From Arenicola marina (lineage: Eukaryota > Annelida > Polychaeta > Arenicolidae), in NCBI GenBank assembly GCA_964019135.1, contig OZ025249.1, positions 16,207,088 through 16,271,087 on the forward strand: a stretch of 64,000 bases of DNA. Reading direction: 5' to 3'. Within the stretch, counting starts at the first letter, position 1, and each line of letters opens with the position of its first letter. Of the stretch, positions 1-14,249 are shown one piece after another. The notes beneath the pieces were generated by a model. That model ran no database searches. It had not been told where the DNA came from and saw only the letters and a list, made by a program, of their open reading frames with translations. The translations under genes were made by a program, and so were the position numbers.

Positions 1-2520
1 GGGTTGAGGAGCGAAGGGGGCGGAGTTAGGGGGAGGGGGGAGGTGTTATTATGTAGGCGTGGTGGTGCGAGGGACAGAGGGTGGGGGATTGAGGTTAACG
101 AGGGCGGGGGTCAATGTGTGCAGGGTGGGAGGAGGGGGTTAGGGGGGGAGGGACGCTTCGGGTTTCTGCGTGTTGGGGAAGGGTGGAGGGTGGCAGGGTG
201 AAGCGTGGGTCGGGCTTGGCGGCGGGCTGGGTGGGTGGGTGGGTGGATAGCTGATTGCGGGGCCCAGGGTCTGTGGAGTGAGTGATCATCCCCCAGGCAT
301 CCCGCTGACACTGACCATTTCTTTCCACGACGCCCACCATGAAGATGCCCAACACGCTAGCCAGCCAGCGAGCATCCCGTCACTCACACCAACAAATCGC
401 TCGCAACCCTAAACTCCAGGAAGTACCGCCTCCCCTCCCCATCCCCATCCCCTCCCCATCCCCATCCCCGTCCCCTCCCAATCCCCATCCCCTCCTTGCG
501 GTGCGATTTCCACCATTTCCACTTCCCTTATCTCTGCACCTGATGGCCCCTTGCCATTGCCACCCCCTGTCTCCCCCTCCCATCCACCCCCCCTCTACAT
601 ACACACACCTCCTGGATTTCCTTGGTCGGCCGGCAAGGATGGCGCGTCGAACGGGTGAGCTATTTGTCCTTTCCTGGTCTTTGCGCGGAAATGAAGGTGG
701 ACGTGTGACATACCCCGCGGGCCGCAGTGGGGGTGGAGGTGTTCCCTCAGGCCACAGCGGGGAGGAGGCGGGGAGGGGGTAGGGAGGTGTGTGTGTGTGG
801 GTGGGGGGGGGGGGGGTCTTGTCGGGAGTTGGGAGTGGGAGGGTGGAAGAGGAGCGGTGAAGGATTAACCTCTGGGTGAAAAGCGGGGGAAGAGAGTTTG
901 GTGGTGGGGGATGCATCCCGGCGAGGAGAAGGACGGATCCGAGGGAAGGTTGCAGGAAGATGGCGCGGGTTGGGGAGATTAGGAGAAGGAGGGGGACAGG
1001 GAGAGGGAGAGGGAGAGGGAGAGATAGGGGGAGGGAGAGGGAAACAGCGTCATTCGGCGCTCGATCCACCACCATTGCCCGGCGGGGATCGACTTTAAAG
1101 CTTTGCGCGAGTTTTAGGACTGAGGACCCCAGGAATCATGTCAAACAGCCCTGCTAGCCCGGTGGGCAGTTTAGCGAGATCACCGCGGCCGGCGAGAGAA
1201 CGTGTTCCTCCATTATTTTCAGGCAATTACAGCGAAGTCCTGCGCAGGCGATCACTAGACGGAATCCTAGGGAGGAAGATCAAAGGGGTGGAGAAGAGGG
1301 CGTGGGAGGGAGGGGGTGGAGACAAGGGTGTGTGTGGATGGGGGGGGGATGAGGGAGGAGGGAGGAGAGAGGGGGAGGGATGTTGGCAGAATATTCCAAA
1401 TTCGATGGCCGGATGTACAATTTTTACCAAGAGGACCCGCCTGCAGCCGTTGCCACGGTGCGACCGGAGGGTCTCGCTGTGCGTCCGTCGTCTGGGTTCC
1501 GCCTGTCTAATTGAAAGAGACCCTCGCGGAGTGTTTCAAACCCAATAATTTCTGTCGTCCAACAACCCGGCCTAACCAAATATAGCTACCCCTACATACC
1601 TGCTTGTTCGTCCACATCGACTCAACTCGACCCAAATCTCATTTTCTGGCAGACAAAGGGCAGATTTCTGCTTCTGGTGGTAGCCGGAAAAGAAAAAAAG
1701 GCCAAAAGAAAAAGTAGTGGGCGCTGTCCCAGCAGTACCGCCAGAACCACAGGGCCATTGCCATCGCATTCTGCCCGGGATCTCCTCCAGCTACCAGCAC
1801 TGTGATGTTACTGTTAAAGATGTTAAATTGATGTAGCCACTCCCCTGCCCCCCAGACACCCGTCTCTCAAGTCCCTACCTCCCGTGCCCCCCCCCCCCCC
1901 TCCGACTCAACTGCGACCCCCTCCCCCGTGTTGGGTCAGACCAGTATTGACAACATAACCCCCCGCACTCACATCCCAATCCCATCCCGTCCTCCCCAAC
2001 CCATCCATCCCAATCCCCAACCCCGCCAACCCACGTCCCTCATCCCCCCCCCCCAAACCCCCAATCTGCCAACCCCCCCCCCATCCAAACACCCAACCCT
2101 CCAACCCCGCGCCAGGACCCCCGCCACCCCCTGCCAGGACCCCCACCACACCCTGCGAGGACCCCCCCCCCACGCCACCTCCTCCCCGTCGACGGCAGTA
2201 CCGCTTGCAGTACCCTATGTCCGGTCCGGTTGGTCCGGGATTACCATACTGCATAGGATCAAGCCATGGAAATCACCCGGTCAGCGTCAACAAAGGGCTT
2301 CATTTACGGGGTGACGAGGGTCGGTGGGTCGGGGCAACACCCGGACAGAAGCCCCTCGCGACTCTGGGCGCACCCTGTGGACAGTTCCTGGTGGTTGTGG
2401 TGGTGGTGGTGACGGTGGTGATGGCGGTGGTGGTGTGGCTGGTGGACCGGGAACGGGGTTGGGGTGGGGGGGGGGGGTGTACGTTTCTGAGTCAGCTGCA
2501 GCCTGACCCGTCAGTCCTGG
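1..2520. other. G/C-rich low-complexity intergenic sequence
   Basis: No gene is recognised. The block alternates G-rich and C-rich strands, with a G14 run at 803-816, a GGGAGA-type purine repeat around 990-1045, C-rich runs around 1887-1900 and 2040-2180, and a GGT/GGTGAT trinucleotide stretch around 2390-2450. Long open frames here, such as 380-1075 on the minus strand, are rich in Pro, Ser, Gly and Arg only because of base composition, and they lack any domain I recognise. Confidence 0.7.
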
Positions 2521-5500
2521 GCAATGATGCCCTGTACAGTAACTAATAACACTATGAATAGGTATAATCACCAGTGGTGACTTTGACTCAGACCTTTCCC
2601 CCCCGTGAACAAGCTGCGGACAACTTGGATGCCTATCACTGGAATACCTTCGATTGCAATGACCCATTTTCCTTCAACAAAGCAAAAAGGTTCACCTCTT
2701 TTCTTGGTCAAACATACTGGACAAGTATTATGAAATGTTTATACGACGGAAAAGTGCCAGTTTGTTTTGTTGTGTTATCAATCCCCATGTTAAATATATA
2801 TATATCTAACCATTCATTAGAACACTCCTGTCCCTGTTCCCCCATACCACGGATTCCTGCTAAGTTTAGCAATGAAACAAGATTGATCAGTTCGAATTCG
2901 CTTCTTCCTTACCCTTTCAACCCCCGCCCCACCAATCCCAACCGCGCCAATCCGGCACCCTTCCTCACTCACTGCCCCTCTCCACCCCCTCTCTCCTCTC
3001 CTCTTCTACAATCTATATCCCACGTCCCCAGCTGGCTCCCTGGCTCCATATCTGCCTGGCTCCATGTCTGCCTGGCTCCATGTCTCTCCCATGTTGCCTC
3101 CCAATTGAATTATTCCCTTCGATGACACGGATACGAAGAGTCACGAGAGTTGCTCTGACATCACGTCACCAGGCGCTGGCCTAGTTCGTCAGGTCACGTG
3201 ACGATTCATCGCCATCCTGATTGACCCACTGACCCCAATCTCACTGCTCGCCCCGCCGTGATAGGCTGGGCGAACCACGTGTCAATGGTCACGTGCCTCA
3301 CCATTGTTCCCTGGACACTGACAACAGTCAAGGTCACCTTGTGCCAAGCACGGGCGGGGAGACAACTAATCAGGCGATGCGGTATTGATCGTGGCGTAGT
3401 ACACGGAAATCAGTAGTTAAACGGGTTCATCGAGACATATGTGACATGTGAGGTGTATGCGTATGTTCTGTGGTCTCGCGCTATCCCCGATATCCCGCTG
3501 TTTCTGTGATATATAATGGCAGTAAACGAGCGTCTTATCGAACAACAGCTAACACAGAGGGCTAGTCAGAGTACCAATTTTGGTACAGTGAATATAGAGA
3601 TATATTATGGGCTATTGCACATTTTGTCTCTTCTCTCCTTGTCGTAAAACGCAAAAACCTCAGCATCCCCTAAAGACTAGCAGACCAGCCGTCACCGGTG
3701 CGGTGCACCAGTAACCCCCCGGCCGTTGGCTGGACAGCACCAGCAGATTAACCGCCAACGGTACAAAACGCATGGACTGGCCCAACCGTACCAGGCGAAG
3801 AGACGACCGAAATGATCTTTTCCATCTGCGAACGAGAAGATTTAATCGTTAATGACACGGAACTAAAAGATCGAAATGGGAAGGTGCTAAATGCCAACAG
3901 CCAAGCCATGTTGCAGTGATTTATGGAGGGGGCATGCATAAACTGGCATGATATTGGTCCAGGGAGCGTGCACGGCATGCGGAGGCTGTTCGGGAAGCGC
4001 CAACAATATCCCCGCTAAGCATGCTTTCAACCGTTGTGGATGGTCACGTATCATATTGCCTCCTTCGTCTTGTGGTTCACAAATCTCGTTACGTTCTTCC
4101 AGCTGTGTAATGTTGACTACATATAGACTTTAGTACTAGCACGTTATGTTGGCTGGGTTGCTGGCCTATGTAAGCGAAAAATGTGAACAGACACTTGAGG
4201 TGCCCACGGGAAGTAGTTCTTAAATCTGGAATCTAATACCACCATACAGTAACGCGAAATCCGATGTACTGTTAAATTCATATCATATCAAAAGACAAGG
4301 TCTTTGGAGTTACTTTCCCCCTACACGTTGGCAACATAATATATGTTATAATATACTACTGTTGTCATTGTTTCCATATCAATAAATACTTTGTCCAGAT
4401 CAATTACTTTCCATCGATGGTTGTGTTCCCGATGATCTGGGGAACGTCAAGCGTTTATAGAGGTTAAATATATTTGTGACATTGTGAACACCGCTTTACG
4501 ATCAATAGTATGATAAAGGTTCTCTACGTATATCTATCTCTTGGGTCTTTTCGGCGCACTCCGCCTGATTACTACACAATGCAGGCCTGTGGTCGTGACT
4601 GGGGTGTCCAATCCCCGGGAGCTATTGATATGGGCTGCCAGTCAGCAACCAGTCACAACGACGAATGACGCAGCGAATGAAACAGAACGGGAAATGTCGC
4701 ACACCAAAAAACAAGTTCCCACTGGCGGCTATAAGAGCGCCCACTGCCGGAGCCCTGTCGTCGGCACTCCGGGCACTCTACATGGCCAATTGGCTCCAAT
4801 GGCCCATTGTTTGTTTGCATTGGGTCTCACAGTGTCTTGTTTTTAAGATGGGTTTTGTTGGCTTTTATAGTCATTTTGTTTTTGTCTTCTGGAGTCGAGC
4901 CGTCTGAGCGCGTAGGCCAGGGAAGTGGTGTGGCGGAGAGCGGTAAGAGGACCATTTGAGTGTGGGGCAGAAGTTGGTAGGATGGGGCAGCCTATACTAT
5001 GGGGGGGGGGGGGGGGTGGAGGTGAGTAGGGCCCGTTCCACATGCATTACCAAAGTCGCGGAAAGACAAGTGCAATGAACAAATGGACCGTGGGCGTGGG
5101 GCCTTATGGCACTGATCCGTTATAACCACCTCAGCCAATGTTTATGATGGCCTGGCTGCTAAGCAGAGCGTTCATTGTCATCCCCGCTCCCGTGTCTCAT
5201 ACATGGTCGACGGGAAGCTTGTGCAACTTTAATGCACCCGATTCAAATCGCAACACTAACCAACCTATCTTCGTCATCGTCTCCAAAGGAAGAAAATAAC
5301 CGAAGAAAAAAGAATAACCGTGGTGTTTTATCTCCGATACCTGGCCTTATCAATAGCCCTATTATGTAGAAATAATGTCTTGCTATATCTCATCGCCAAT
5401 GGTTAATGTTTCATCGGTGTCTATTTTTTGTATCTCAGTGATACATCACTATTCTTGAGGAACTGTGTAGTTCTGTCTATGGTTATGGTTATGATTAAAT

Positions 5501-8500
5501 AATGATGCGGTTGGCGTGTCGCAGAAACCCAATGATGGCATCCACGAGTTCATGGGCAAAGATAGCACCACGTGGCTTGCTCGAAAGTAGTTTTTTTTTT
5601 TTTGCAAAGTGCTCTGCAATAGTGCGTAACCGACGGGGTTCACAAGGGGAACACTTTCCCGGGAAATAAGTTGGGACAGAGTTCCCTTCTTGGCGCAACG
5701 TGCACACTACGAGTGAACTCTACAAGTTCATCATTGGAGGCGCCACATGTCTGAAACAAATACTGAAATATTCATGGCGAAGAGCGCCGATAAAAAGCAT
5801 GGCGCGATAATTGCGGGCTAAGTGGACCCGGCTCCTCTTCCCAGGCGTAGGATTAGTTCGCGGCCAGGTGTTGTTTGTTGATTGATGTATTCATCCGCGG
5901 CGGCTGGCTTGAAACGCGGCACTTCTCGCTTGCTCCGCGCCGAAAGCCTGGCAAAGTGGTTCCAGATGGTTCCATTGATGAAAAGTAATCCTGACTCCTA
6001 AGTTATGATTACAACGTCGATCAAAGCAAATTCGAGGGAATTCATCAACCGGAAATATGATAACATGAGAATATCGTCATTCCCATACCGACCGCTCAAC
6101 CCCGGCGTTACCACATCTTCCCGCCACTCCACCCCTCTGCCACCCCTAACACGTGATGTAGCAACAGCGCCGCCAAGCGGGACGTCGGCGTAGTACTACA
6201 GACATCCCGCTACGGCAGAATGTCGGTAATTGGCTATCCTGTAATGGATTTCCGACGAGTATTAGTGATAAGTCTAGTGCACATGAGTTTGGTGCGCATG
6301 GGAGCTCCTCCTCCCTCGGCTGGTCGGTCAATTAACCGGTACACACGGACGTCTAGAAGTTTCCCATCGACGTGAAGACGAGCATGGTACGTCACTTCCG
6401 TTTTATGAGGCTGTTTATTTTGCCCACTCTATTCCACGACTCCATACCGGTCTGAAATTCCCTCGTGGAGGTAATCATCAACGCGGCTCTTTTTTTTTTG
6501 TCCTTGAAATAACATTTCTGTTTGGCGCCGTGGCGGAAAAACTCATCTGATGGCTATTTGTGTTATTTGCTTATTGAAACACTAGTATCACAAAATAAAT
6601 CATCTTAATTAATAGAACCGACCGGGAAAGAAGGGGGTGGGTGGAGGGGAGGGGGGGGCGTGGATCCTACCTAGCAGAACGGATGGATTCTCTCGTTACT
6701 GATCTGTCTAGCTAAGTGTCATTTGTCTACTTAGTACTACGTCATTATACTGATATCGACCAGCGACAAAGGCCTAGGAAGTGGGGGTACACACATTAAT
6801 TAGGGCAAGGGGGGAGGGGTCATCTGGGACTTCAAACCGTGACCCAAAGTTATAATACTTTTTCTTAAAAACTGGTCTCTGATCCAAACCTTTTTCAAGC
6901 TTAAGTCATGCATTCACCTATGCGATCACCATGGGAACATGGGAACCTGGGAACACACATCGGTGCCAATCTGTACCTTCACCTGACCTCCTGACCGTCT
7001 GTTGAAGGCGTATGGGGGGAACAGTTTGACGAGACCACCGTGACACTGACGGGATTGAGTGGGAGGTGTTATCCCTGACGGGTATCAGAAAGGGACTACC
7101 GGATTACAGGCGACAGGTTGTGTCAGCTAGCGGCCGCTCATTGTCCCCATCTGACACCTCATCAGGCGCTCACACTGCTCCACAGTCACCACTACCATCT
7201 CTAGCTGAGGGGATGCTTCGATCCGTGGTGACGGTTGCAGCTTTCTAGATCAAAAATGGGTGAACAAATATCTTAAAAATGCCATCAGACTTAACAATCT
7301 GTCTGGTCTCAATACTTCTCTGGATGATATTGACTTCCCGTCAAATACCCCGGGAGCAAGTCCTGGGGGGGGGGGGGGCGGGAGGGGGGGGTAATCTCTG
7401 ACATGAACATTGAATATGGGATCACACCCTTTGTTTAAATTTGATTTCAAATGTGTGTGACTCACTGGCGAGTCTGATAGAAAATAATTGGGAACTGCAT
7501 ACCAATTGTTGTGTTTGATGAAGAGTGTTATGTCAAGAATTCCTGATACATGCCCATGTGGTGGGTAGGAGTGATTTAAGCTATTTCAACTGACAAATAA
7601 TTTACCATCCAAATACATTTGCCCTCGATTCTTCTCCGGCGTTAATCATAGATAAGATACAATTTTTCACATGAGTTATCAAAAAAATAAATGGTGGTAA
7701 ATATTCCGCAGGTGCTGATGCAGACTTGCCCTATCGCAGAGCGGTATTTATTTACTCCCCAGTCATCACCCCGTGAAGCACGCCTCCGCATTCCAGGTGA
7801 TGCACGTTTTGTGGTTCTGCAGATGAGGGATGGCGTCTGCTTACCCTTTGTCTTGCTGTTGGTACTTTAACGGTCAAAAGGTTAAAAGCACAACTGGTGT
7901 GTGGGGATAGAAGTAGACGCAAAGGGGGAAAGAGGATAGGCATAGATCAGCGGCAATCAAATAGATTGAATGTAGTCTGGCTATCTCAGTTACCTCCCAC
8001 TGGTTAAAACAACGCGAGTTTTACAGTCTGAGTTACGATGCCGCAGAGCGCGTGTTGCGATTCCTGCGCACCTTGTATCTCCCCGGCCCGTCATTGTCTC
8101 AGTCAGCATCCCGGGGGTAATACTTTGATGGACTGACCACTGTGTGTGTCAGTCGTTAAAGCAGAAGGGTTGCCTACCAGACACCTTCCGTACGGCGCTC
8201 GGCAAAGAAATAAAAAACAAATAGTCGTAATTGCATCAAACGAAAGTTGATATCAAGGAATGAGAAGTTTGTTGCTTCTCGTTTCTTTGAGAGATTTACC
8301 ATCTCTACGGCATTTGAGTCCCTTCTTCTTGATATTTTGTTTTGTTTTATTTATGCAGCTGAGTCGATAGTGAGACACAGTAATGATCGCGGCCTTCTTA
8401 TAGATGTCTATGGCTATATGATGCAAACATCGAAGGAATGAAAGACTTCATTCAATATGTCTGTCATGTTAGATATTAATTAAAGCGTTAAGGGAAACAT

Positions 8501-11500
8501 GTTGCATTCTGTGATAATCGTAATAAATCTCTCTTCTCTCTTATCCTATTATCTCTGGTACTTGAGTCAGTTATACTTTTCTTCCCAGCTCATTTCGTTT
8601 TATCCGTTCTCTATGATAATTAAATATACATCAATTTTTCTCTCTCCTTATATATATATATATTCATGTGTATTCACATCAAGAGAATCAAAGAAGGATT
8701 GGGAGACATACTGCCTTGGATATACAAATACGGGGTCGACCATTTCTCTTGATACACACACACAATGGTACCACGTGCTGACGGACGCGCCGCCTGGTGG
8801 CGTTGCCGAATCGATGCCAGTGTTTACCGAAATCGATCCTCGCTTGGGCTGTCCCAGTGTGAGGACAAGGAGATGAATCGGCTATCAAACAACTCCTCTG
8901 GAATATTAGATTAAACACAGATGGTGTGGGCAGATAAGTAGCTTTATTTGACACATAACAGGCATGTGCATATACCACTGCCGTGGGGTGCATTCATCAA
9001 AGGCTATTTTTCATTCTCCACAAGAGTTTTGTCTCTGTTTGAGTTTTTTGTGGGCGACTGTCCAATTTTGTACTGCAATAATTAAACATTTTTAGTGTTA
9101 TGAAAAAAAACATGGCATACTATGTTTTATCTACGTTAGGTTATTTCCATTACTTTATTGGATTATATCGAGTGCTATCGTATGGGATTTTCGAGTACTT
9201 TTGACCACTGTACGTTTATTCGCCCCCCCCCCTTCACTCCTTTCTTTCTGTCTTTCCCTTTTTAACTCGCTCCCTCTTCATATATATGACTATCTCCCCC
9301 TATTTCTTGGGTAATAAGTCTGCCACACTTAAGAAAAAAGTAATTGGAAGTCTCAAGCCTCGCTTTGAGAATAAATATATCGGCAACAGGAGAATAAACA
9401 CACAACGCCATCTACTGGCCAAACAGCTGTCAGGCAATTCTTGGCCGGTGTGCAGGTCACGTGATGTAGCGTGTCGTGGGAGCCAGATATCAAGGCCATG
9501 GTTGTGGGTGGGAGAGACAGCAAGCCGTCGCGTGGCGCCCCAGTGTAGACTGTCAAGGTCAATGGGAAAGCCACCCCATTCCCCCATGCCACCCCTAGAC
9601 CTCCTCCGTTCCCCGAAGTCTGCGCTGGGATACAAGCTTCCTTACCTTTACTAATTCATGCTGAGTTGTTCTGACATAGTCCCCACGCCTCAGCGCTTCC
9701 TGATGAAACCCACCACCCGTGGGGACTTGTCTGTGTCAATCATTCTGCAGCCCAGCGGCCGAGGAGGAAAGGACACAACTTACGTCTGTCCAAAAGTTTT
9801 TTAAAAGGCGGGAAAAGTAGAATCCGCCAATACGCGTATCTGTTTTACTAGGAGCCTCTGACTCACGTTTACGTATTCCCGTCGGTATATGTATGTCGCT
9901 TAGTTTATCCCACCCTGTTGGTATGAGTAACAATCAATCTATAAGTGTAACTACCAGTTTCCAGTTTCCCTTTGGTTTTTTTATGAACATAGGGTACATA
10001 AGGTAAACTTGCAAATGTCATGTGTTATTTGTACAAATAAAAGAATCTAGCTAACTTCAAACAGTATTCTTTGAGTCATAAAACCAAAAACGGCAGTGCT
10101 CAGTTTATTGGTGCAAAAAGACCTGAAGCTATGGGGTTTGTGACTCGGCAATATTTGGCTGGTGCCTAATATACCTTGATTCTTGACATGAAATCGAGAA
10201 AAACGTTCATGTGGCTATTCATGTACATGTACATGGTTATATACCGTCTGCTCAGATTTACATTTATTTATACGGATATTTCTCGCGAAATCTGCATAGT
10301 AACCTGCAACGTTTGACTTTCAACTGTAACAGAACTGTAACATTTGTTTCAAAGAGTAAACTAGTATAAGAGTAAATAATGTAAAACAAATTATTGTTGA
10401 ATTGACAGATGTTCGTAAGCCGCGTTGGCAGTTTGTACTTAGGGATGCTGAGTAGGCTCCGGGAAATGAATTTCAGCGACAAGAACATAAAATTCTGCCA
10501 TTGATGAAACAAAAGTAAAAATGTTGCAACGTTAGAACCTGACAAATTAAATTTCCGGTTTTTCTCTCGCGAGTACAGCGATGGCGTGTAAGGCGATAGG
10601 CCAATTGAGCCACGAGGACGCTTGGCCTGCCTGCGCGCGCCCGTTACGCCACAAGGTTGTCAGGGATTTGGCGTTGGCACAGAACCTTCCTGGGCTATTA
10701 CGGGGTGTTCCGCCTGAAGGGTGATGTCACGCTTACCCTCAACAAAGGTAACGATGAGCATAATTACCGTCATGTTGATGCTTAGAGCTTAGACAAAATA
10801 ACATCATTTGCAGCCAAAATCATCCAGTACAAACGTTCATGTCGTTGGCCTTACCCGCAAAAGTCAATAACTTATGTCATGGTCCCTGGATAATAATTTA
10901 GAATTTCTCAATGTGTCATTTATTTGTACTATGGTTTATATTTTTTGTTGAATCAACTTCTTTGAACCACGACTTCGAATTTCACTTAAATGACCCTACT
11001 TTGGGTGTCTTATTTTTCAGTGTTCCGGTCGGTGACATTCTTTAGATCCTCTCTTGCGGATAATGTGGATCATTCATCAGATAAATCACATTCCTGAAAT
11101 AATACTTTTTATCCTCTCAATTAAATCTTTTAGCCTTCTGTGGATAATAAATAACTGCTCGGAATATCTTCGAAATGTGAATTATCTTCTGTCAATGCGT
11201 CACCTGCTTCAGATTACCAAGCACCACATCCTCTTGTTACTTTGTATCTCGCCCCCCTTGGCTGTTGTTGTTTCTTTCTCCGCCGTTTTTGCGGCTCCAT
11301 CGTGATATAATCGTAGGATTTCGGTCGACAGAAATGTAATGCAAACGGGCCCCAAAAAACGCGCCAAGTAAGCGAAAGATATTCATACCGCAGTGGTATC
11401 TGTTATCCGATCAATACTTTATTTGAAAATCTTTCCCTGGTGGATCCCTTATATAAACACAATAGGAAGAAAATCAGACTGCGCATCTAATCCAGACGGA

Positions 11501-12518
11501 ATCTTCGCCGGCTTCTGTCCCTCAAGATCCCGACCATCCTTGCCCGAGTTTTGCTTATGCATTGCCCAGCTGCCAGCTCAGCGGGAATTATGGATTCTCA
11601 AACCCTATATCGGATGCACGGGTGTTGACGGGAGAGGGTGGGGGGAGGATATAGAGGATATTATCGAAGGGGGAGGGGGGAGGGGCTAAGGGTGGTGAAT
11701 GCAAGAGGAGATATTGGGGCGGGCGATAGGCGGGTAAAATCAAATGGGACCGCCACGGCTAGGTACGAATACGATATGAGATGAAGGTGGGGGGTGGGGG
11801 GGGGGGAAGGTGCGATAGACGCTGCACATTTTGGGAATGGAGGGCTGCGTGGGAAGTTTGTGGGTGTGGAGCAGGGGAGGGCGCGAGGAGTGGGGGGGGG
11901 GGGGGTGGGAGGAGTGGCCAGGTGGACATTAAAATGAGACGACCAGGGGAATCCGCGGACGGCTACCGGTTTTGTTAATGTAATCTTGCATGTTCGATGG
12001 GCGAACCTGCCGGGGTCCGATGTGATGCGGGAGGAAGCGCCCCGGTCAGTGAAAATACATTTGAACTTGTGTCATTTCGGACCGAAGTCAATGTTACGGG
12101 CGAGCGAAAGGCGAAACGACTTGCCGTAAGAACGAAGTCAAAAGTGGAAAGGGGCGGGCAGGGAGCGGGGCGGGGAGCGGGAGAGATGATGACACTCCCG
12201 GGGGGGGGGGGGCAGTGGGTTTAGAGCTGTTTTTTGTATAAACTTCATTTACGTTGCGAGAAGTACACATGTGAATAATCAACTCAAATTTAGAGCCATG
12301 CTAGGTCCCCCTGACCCTCCGGTTGACCCCTTGGTTCCATGGACCCCCGCCGTGTCTACACCGAGGGACTGCCTAGGGTATATGTCCAGCGCCAGGGTGC
12401 CAATCATCGCCCTGATCCCGGCGAGCTCTGTCCACGGCTCTGTATGTTCCTGTTCATATCACTTTCACACAGGTTTATGTCGCGCGCGCCGCTTAATGCT
12501 TGCTGCGGGTCTGACCAC
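2521..12518. other. Intergenic, no gene recognised
   Basis: About 10 kb of mostly unique sequence of mixed composition. I see G16 at 5001-5016, a G/C tract near 7365-7390, a short TA repeat near 8650, a small 16-bp duplication in a CTGGCTCCATGTC context near 3030-3085, and scattered AATAAA-like hexamers. A weak tRNA-like A box lies on the minus strand near 10595-10610, but its B box is poor. No open frame shows a domain or plausible splice-linked structure. Confidence 0.6.
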
Positions 12519-13130
12519 GTACGGCGCCAGCCCCGCCGTGACCAGGGCTACCCCTGGTACAGCGCCAGCCCCGCCGTGACCAGGACTACCCCTGGTACAG
12601 CGCCAGCCCCGCCGTGACCAGGGCTACCCCTGATACAGCGCCAGCCCCGCCGTGACCAGGGCTACCCCTGGTACAGCGCCAGCCCCGCCGTGACCAGGGC
12701 TACCCCTGGTACAGCGCCAGCCCCGCCGTGACCAGGGCCACCCCTGGTACAGCGCCAGCCCCGCCGTGACCAGGGCCACCCCTGGTACAGCGCCAGCCCC
12801 GCCGTGACCAGGGCTACCCCTGGTACAGCGCCAGCCCCGCCGTGACCAGGGCCACCCCTGGTACAGCGCCAGCCCCGCCGTGACTAGGGCTACCCCTGGT
12901 ACAGCGCCAGCCCCGCCGTGACCAGGGCTAACCCTGGTACAGCGCCAGCCCCGCCGTGACCAGGGCTACCCCTGGTACAGCGCCAGCCCCGCCGTGACCA
13001 GGGCTACCCCTGGTACAGCGCCAGCCCCGCCGTGACCAGGGCCACCCCTGATACAGCGCCAGCCCCGCCGTGACCAGGGCTACCCCTGGTACAGCGCCAG
13101 CCCCGCCGGGACCAGGGACACCCCTGGAGA
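12519..13130. repeat. 38-bp minisatellite with a hairpin in every unit
   Basis: About 16 tandem copies of a 38-bp GC-rich unit containing CAGCGCCAGCCCCGCCGTG. The period is exact: the same phase recurs at 12541 and 12579. Each unit also contains ACCAGGG, a short loop and CCCTGGT, an inverted pair able to form a 7-bp stem, so the array is a row of potential hairpins. Copies differ mostly by single substitutions (GCTACC versus GCCACC; GGTAC versus GATAC). The open frames that cross it exist because the unit lacks stops. Confidence 0.95.
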
Positions 13131-13680
13131 TTGCCACAGCCAGGGCGGGTTGGTCGGCAGGGCGATGGGTGAGCGGAGTGGGGGGGGGGGGGCGGCGAGG
13201 GCAGTCGGGTGGCCATCTTGGATCAGTGTCAGGATCACACCCCCCCAACCCACCGATCCTATTATATATATGGAAAGCGATCTGGATCAAAACATGCACG
13301 AAAAGACCGAAAACGCCAACCGCATAGCGGTTCCATGCCGCATACACAACGAGACCGCTATGGTGTATACATACCCCCCCCCACCCCCCACCCCCCCCCC
13401 CCCCCACACACACACACGCACATACACCCAACAAAGTTTGAACTGATTGAAGTAGGTCAAAGATCCCGTCAATCTAGATTCGCAGAAAAAACGCTAAATA
13501 TGCCCGCGGCTTCTGTAGTCCTGGTGTCTGGATCTCGACGTTGTTATTCGTTTCCTCCGCTTCGCGACGTACGCGTCTTCCTTCCGCTCGCCAGGTAGAC
13601 GTGTCAGTTCTAATGGATTGCGGGATGAAATATTAAGGCCCTAAACGCAAAACCCACTCTCCACATTCAGCTGGTCTGAG
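13131..13680. other. Short intergenic spacer with a C15 tract
   Basis: This lies between two minisatellites. It contains G-rich sequence near 13180-13195, a TATATA stretch near 13264, a C15 tract (13391-13405) followed by a short CA repeat, and otherwise unique sequence. No gene is seen. Confidence 0.6.
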
Positions 13681-13970
13681 TGGTGGGAGGGGCGGGTGGT
13701 GGGAGGGATGGGTGGCGGGAGGGGCGGGTGGTGGGAGGGGCGGGTGACGGGAGGGGCGGGTGACGGGAGGGGCGGGTGGTGGGAGGGGCGGGTGACGGGA
13801 GGGGCGGGTGGTGGGAGGGGCGGGTGACGGGAGGGGCGGGTGACGGGAGGGACGGGTGGTGGGAGGGACGGGTGGCGGGATGGGCGCGGCGTGGGAGGGA
13901 CGGGTGGCGGGATGGGCGCGGCGTGGGAGGGGCGGGGCGTGGGAGGGACGGGTGGTGGGCAGGCGGTGGG
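13681..13970. repeat. 16-bp G-rich minisatellite with G-quadruplex potential
   Basis: About 18 tandem copies of a 16-bp unit of the form GGGAGGGGCGGGTGRY on the plus strand, followed by longer variants with GATGGGCGCGGCGT. The spacing of the central A (13688, 13704, 13720) shows the 16-bp period. Every unit carries three or four runs of three or more G, so any two neighbours satisfy a G-quadruplex consensus on the plus strand. The apparent proline-rich frames on the opposite strand are artefacts. Confidence 0.93.
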
Positions 13971-14249
13971 ATTGGGCAATGGCGTGAATGGGGATGGGTG
14001 GGGGCGGTGCGATCAGCTGTTGGCTGCAGGTCCCGATGGTACAGGGTTCTCACCTTTTACACGTATTGTGGCTGGATGTGGGTGGGGGTTCCGGGAAGGG
14101 GGCAGGACTTACCGAGGGGTGGGGTTAAAGTTGTCGTTGTGATGCCTGACAGGGCCTCGTCCGTTACTTCAAAGAGAAACACCGCTTCGTGCTGTTTTTG
14201 TTTTTTCCCATTCGTATTTCACTGTGTTAGGGCCCCATAGGGGCTTTTT

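Noticed and set aside
380-1075. A 231-codon minus-strand frame
   Set aside because: Ser/Pro/Leu-rich translation of G-rich low complexity, with no domain or splice context.
10545-10615. Minus-strand tRNA-like A box (GTGGCTCAATTGGCC)
   Set aside because: The expected B box is poor (GGTTCTAACG), and no fold or SINE body is shared with the other copies.
12519-13130. CRISPR-like array
   Set aside because: Units are contiguous with no unique spacers, and the genome is eukaryotic.
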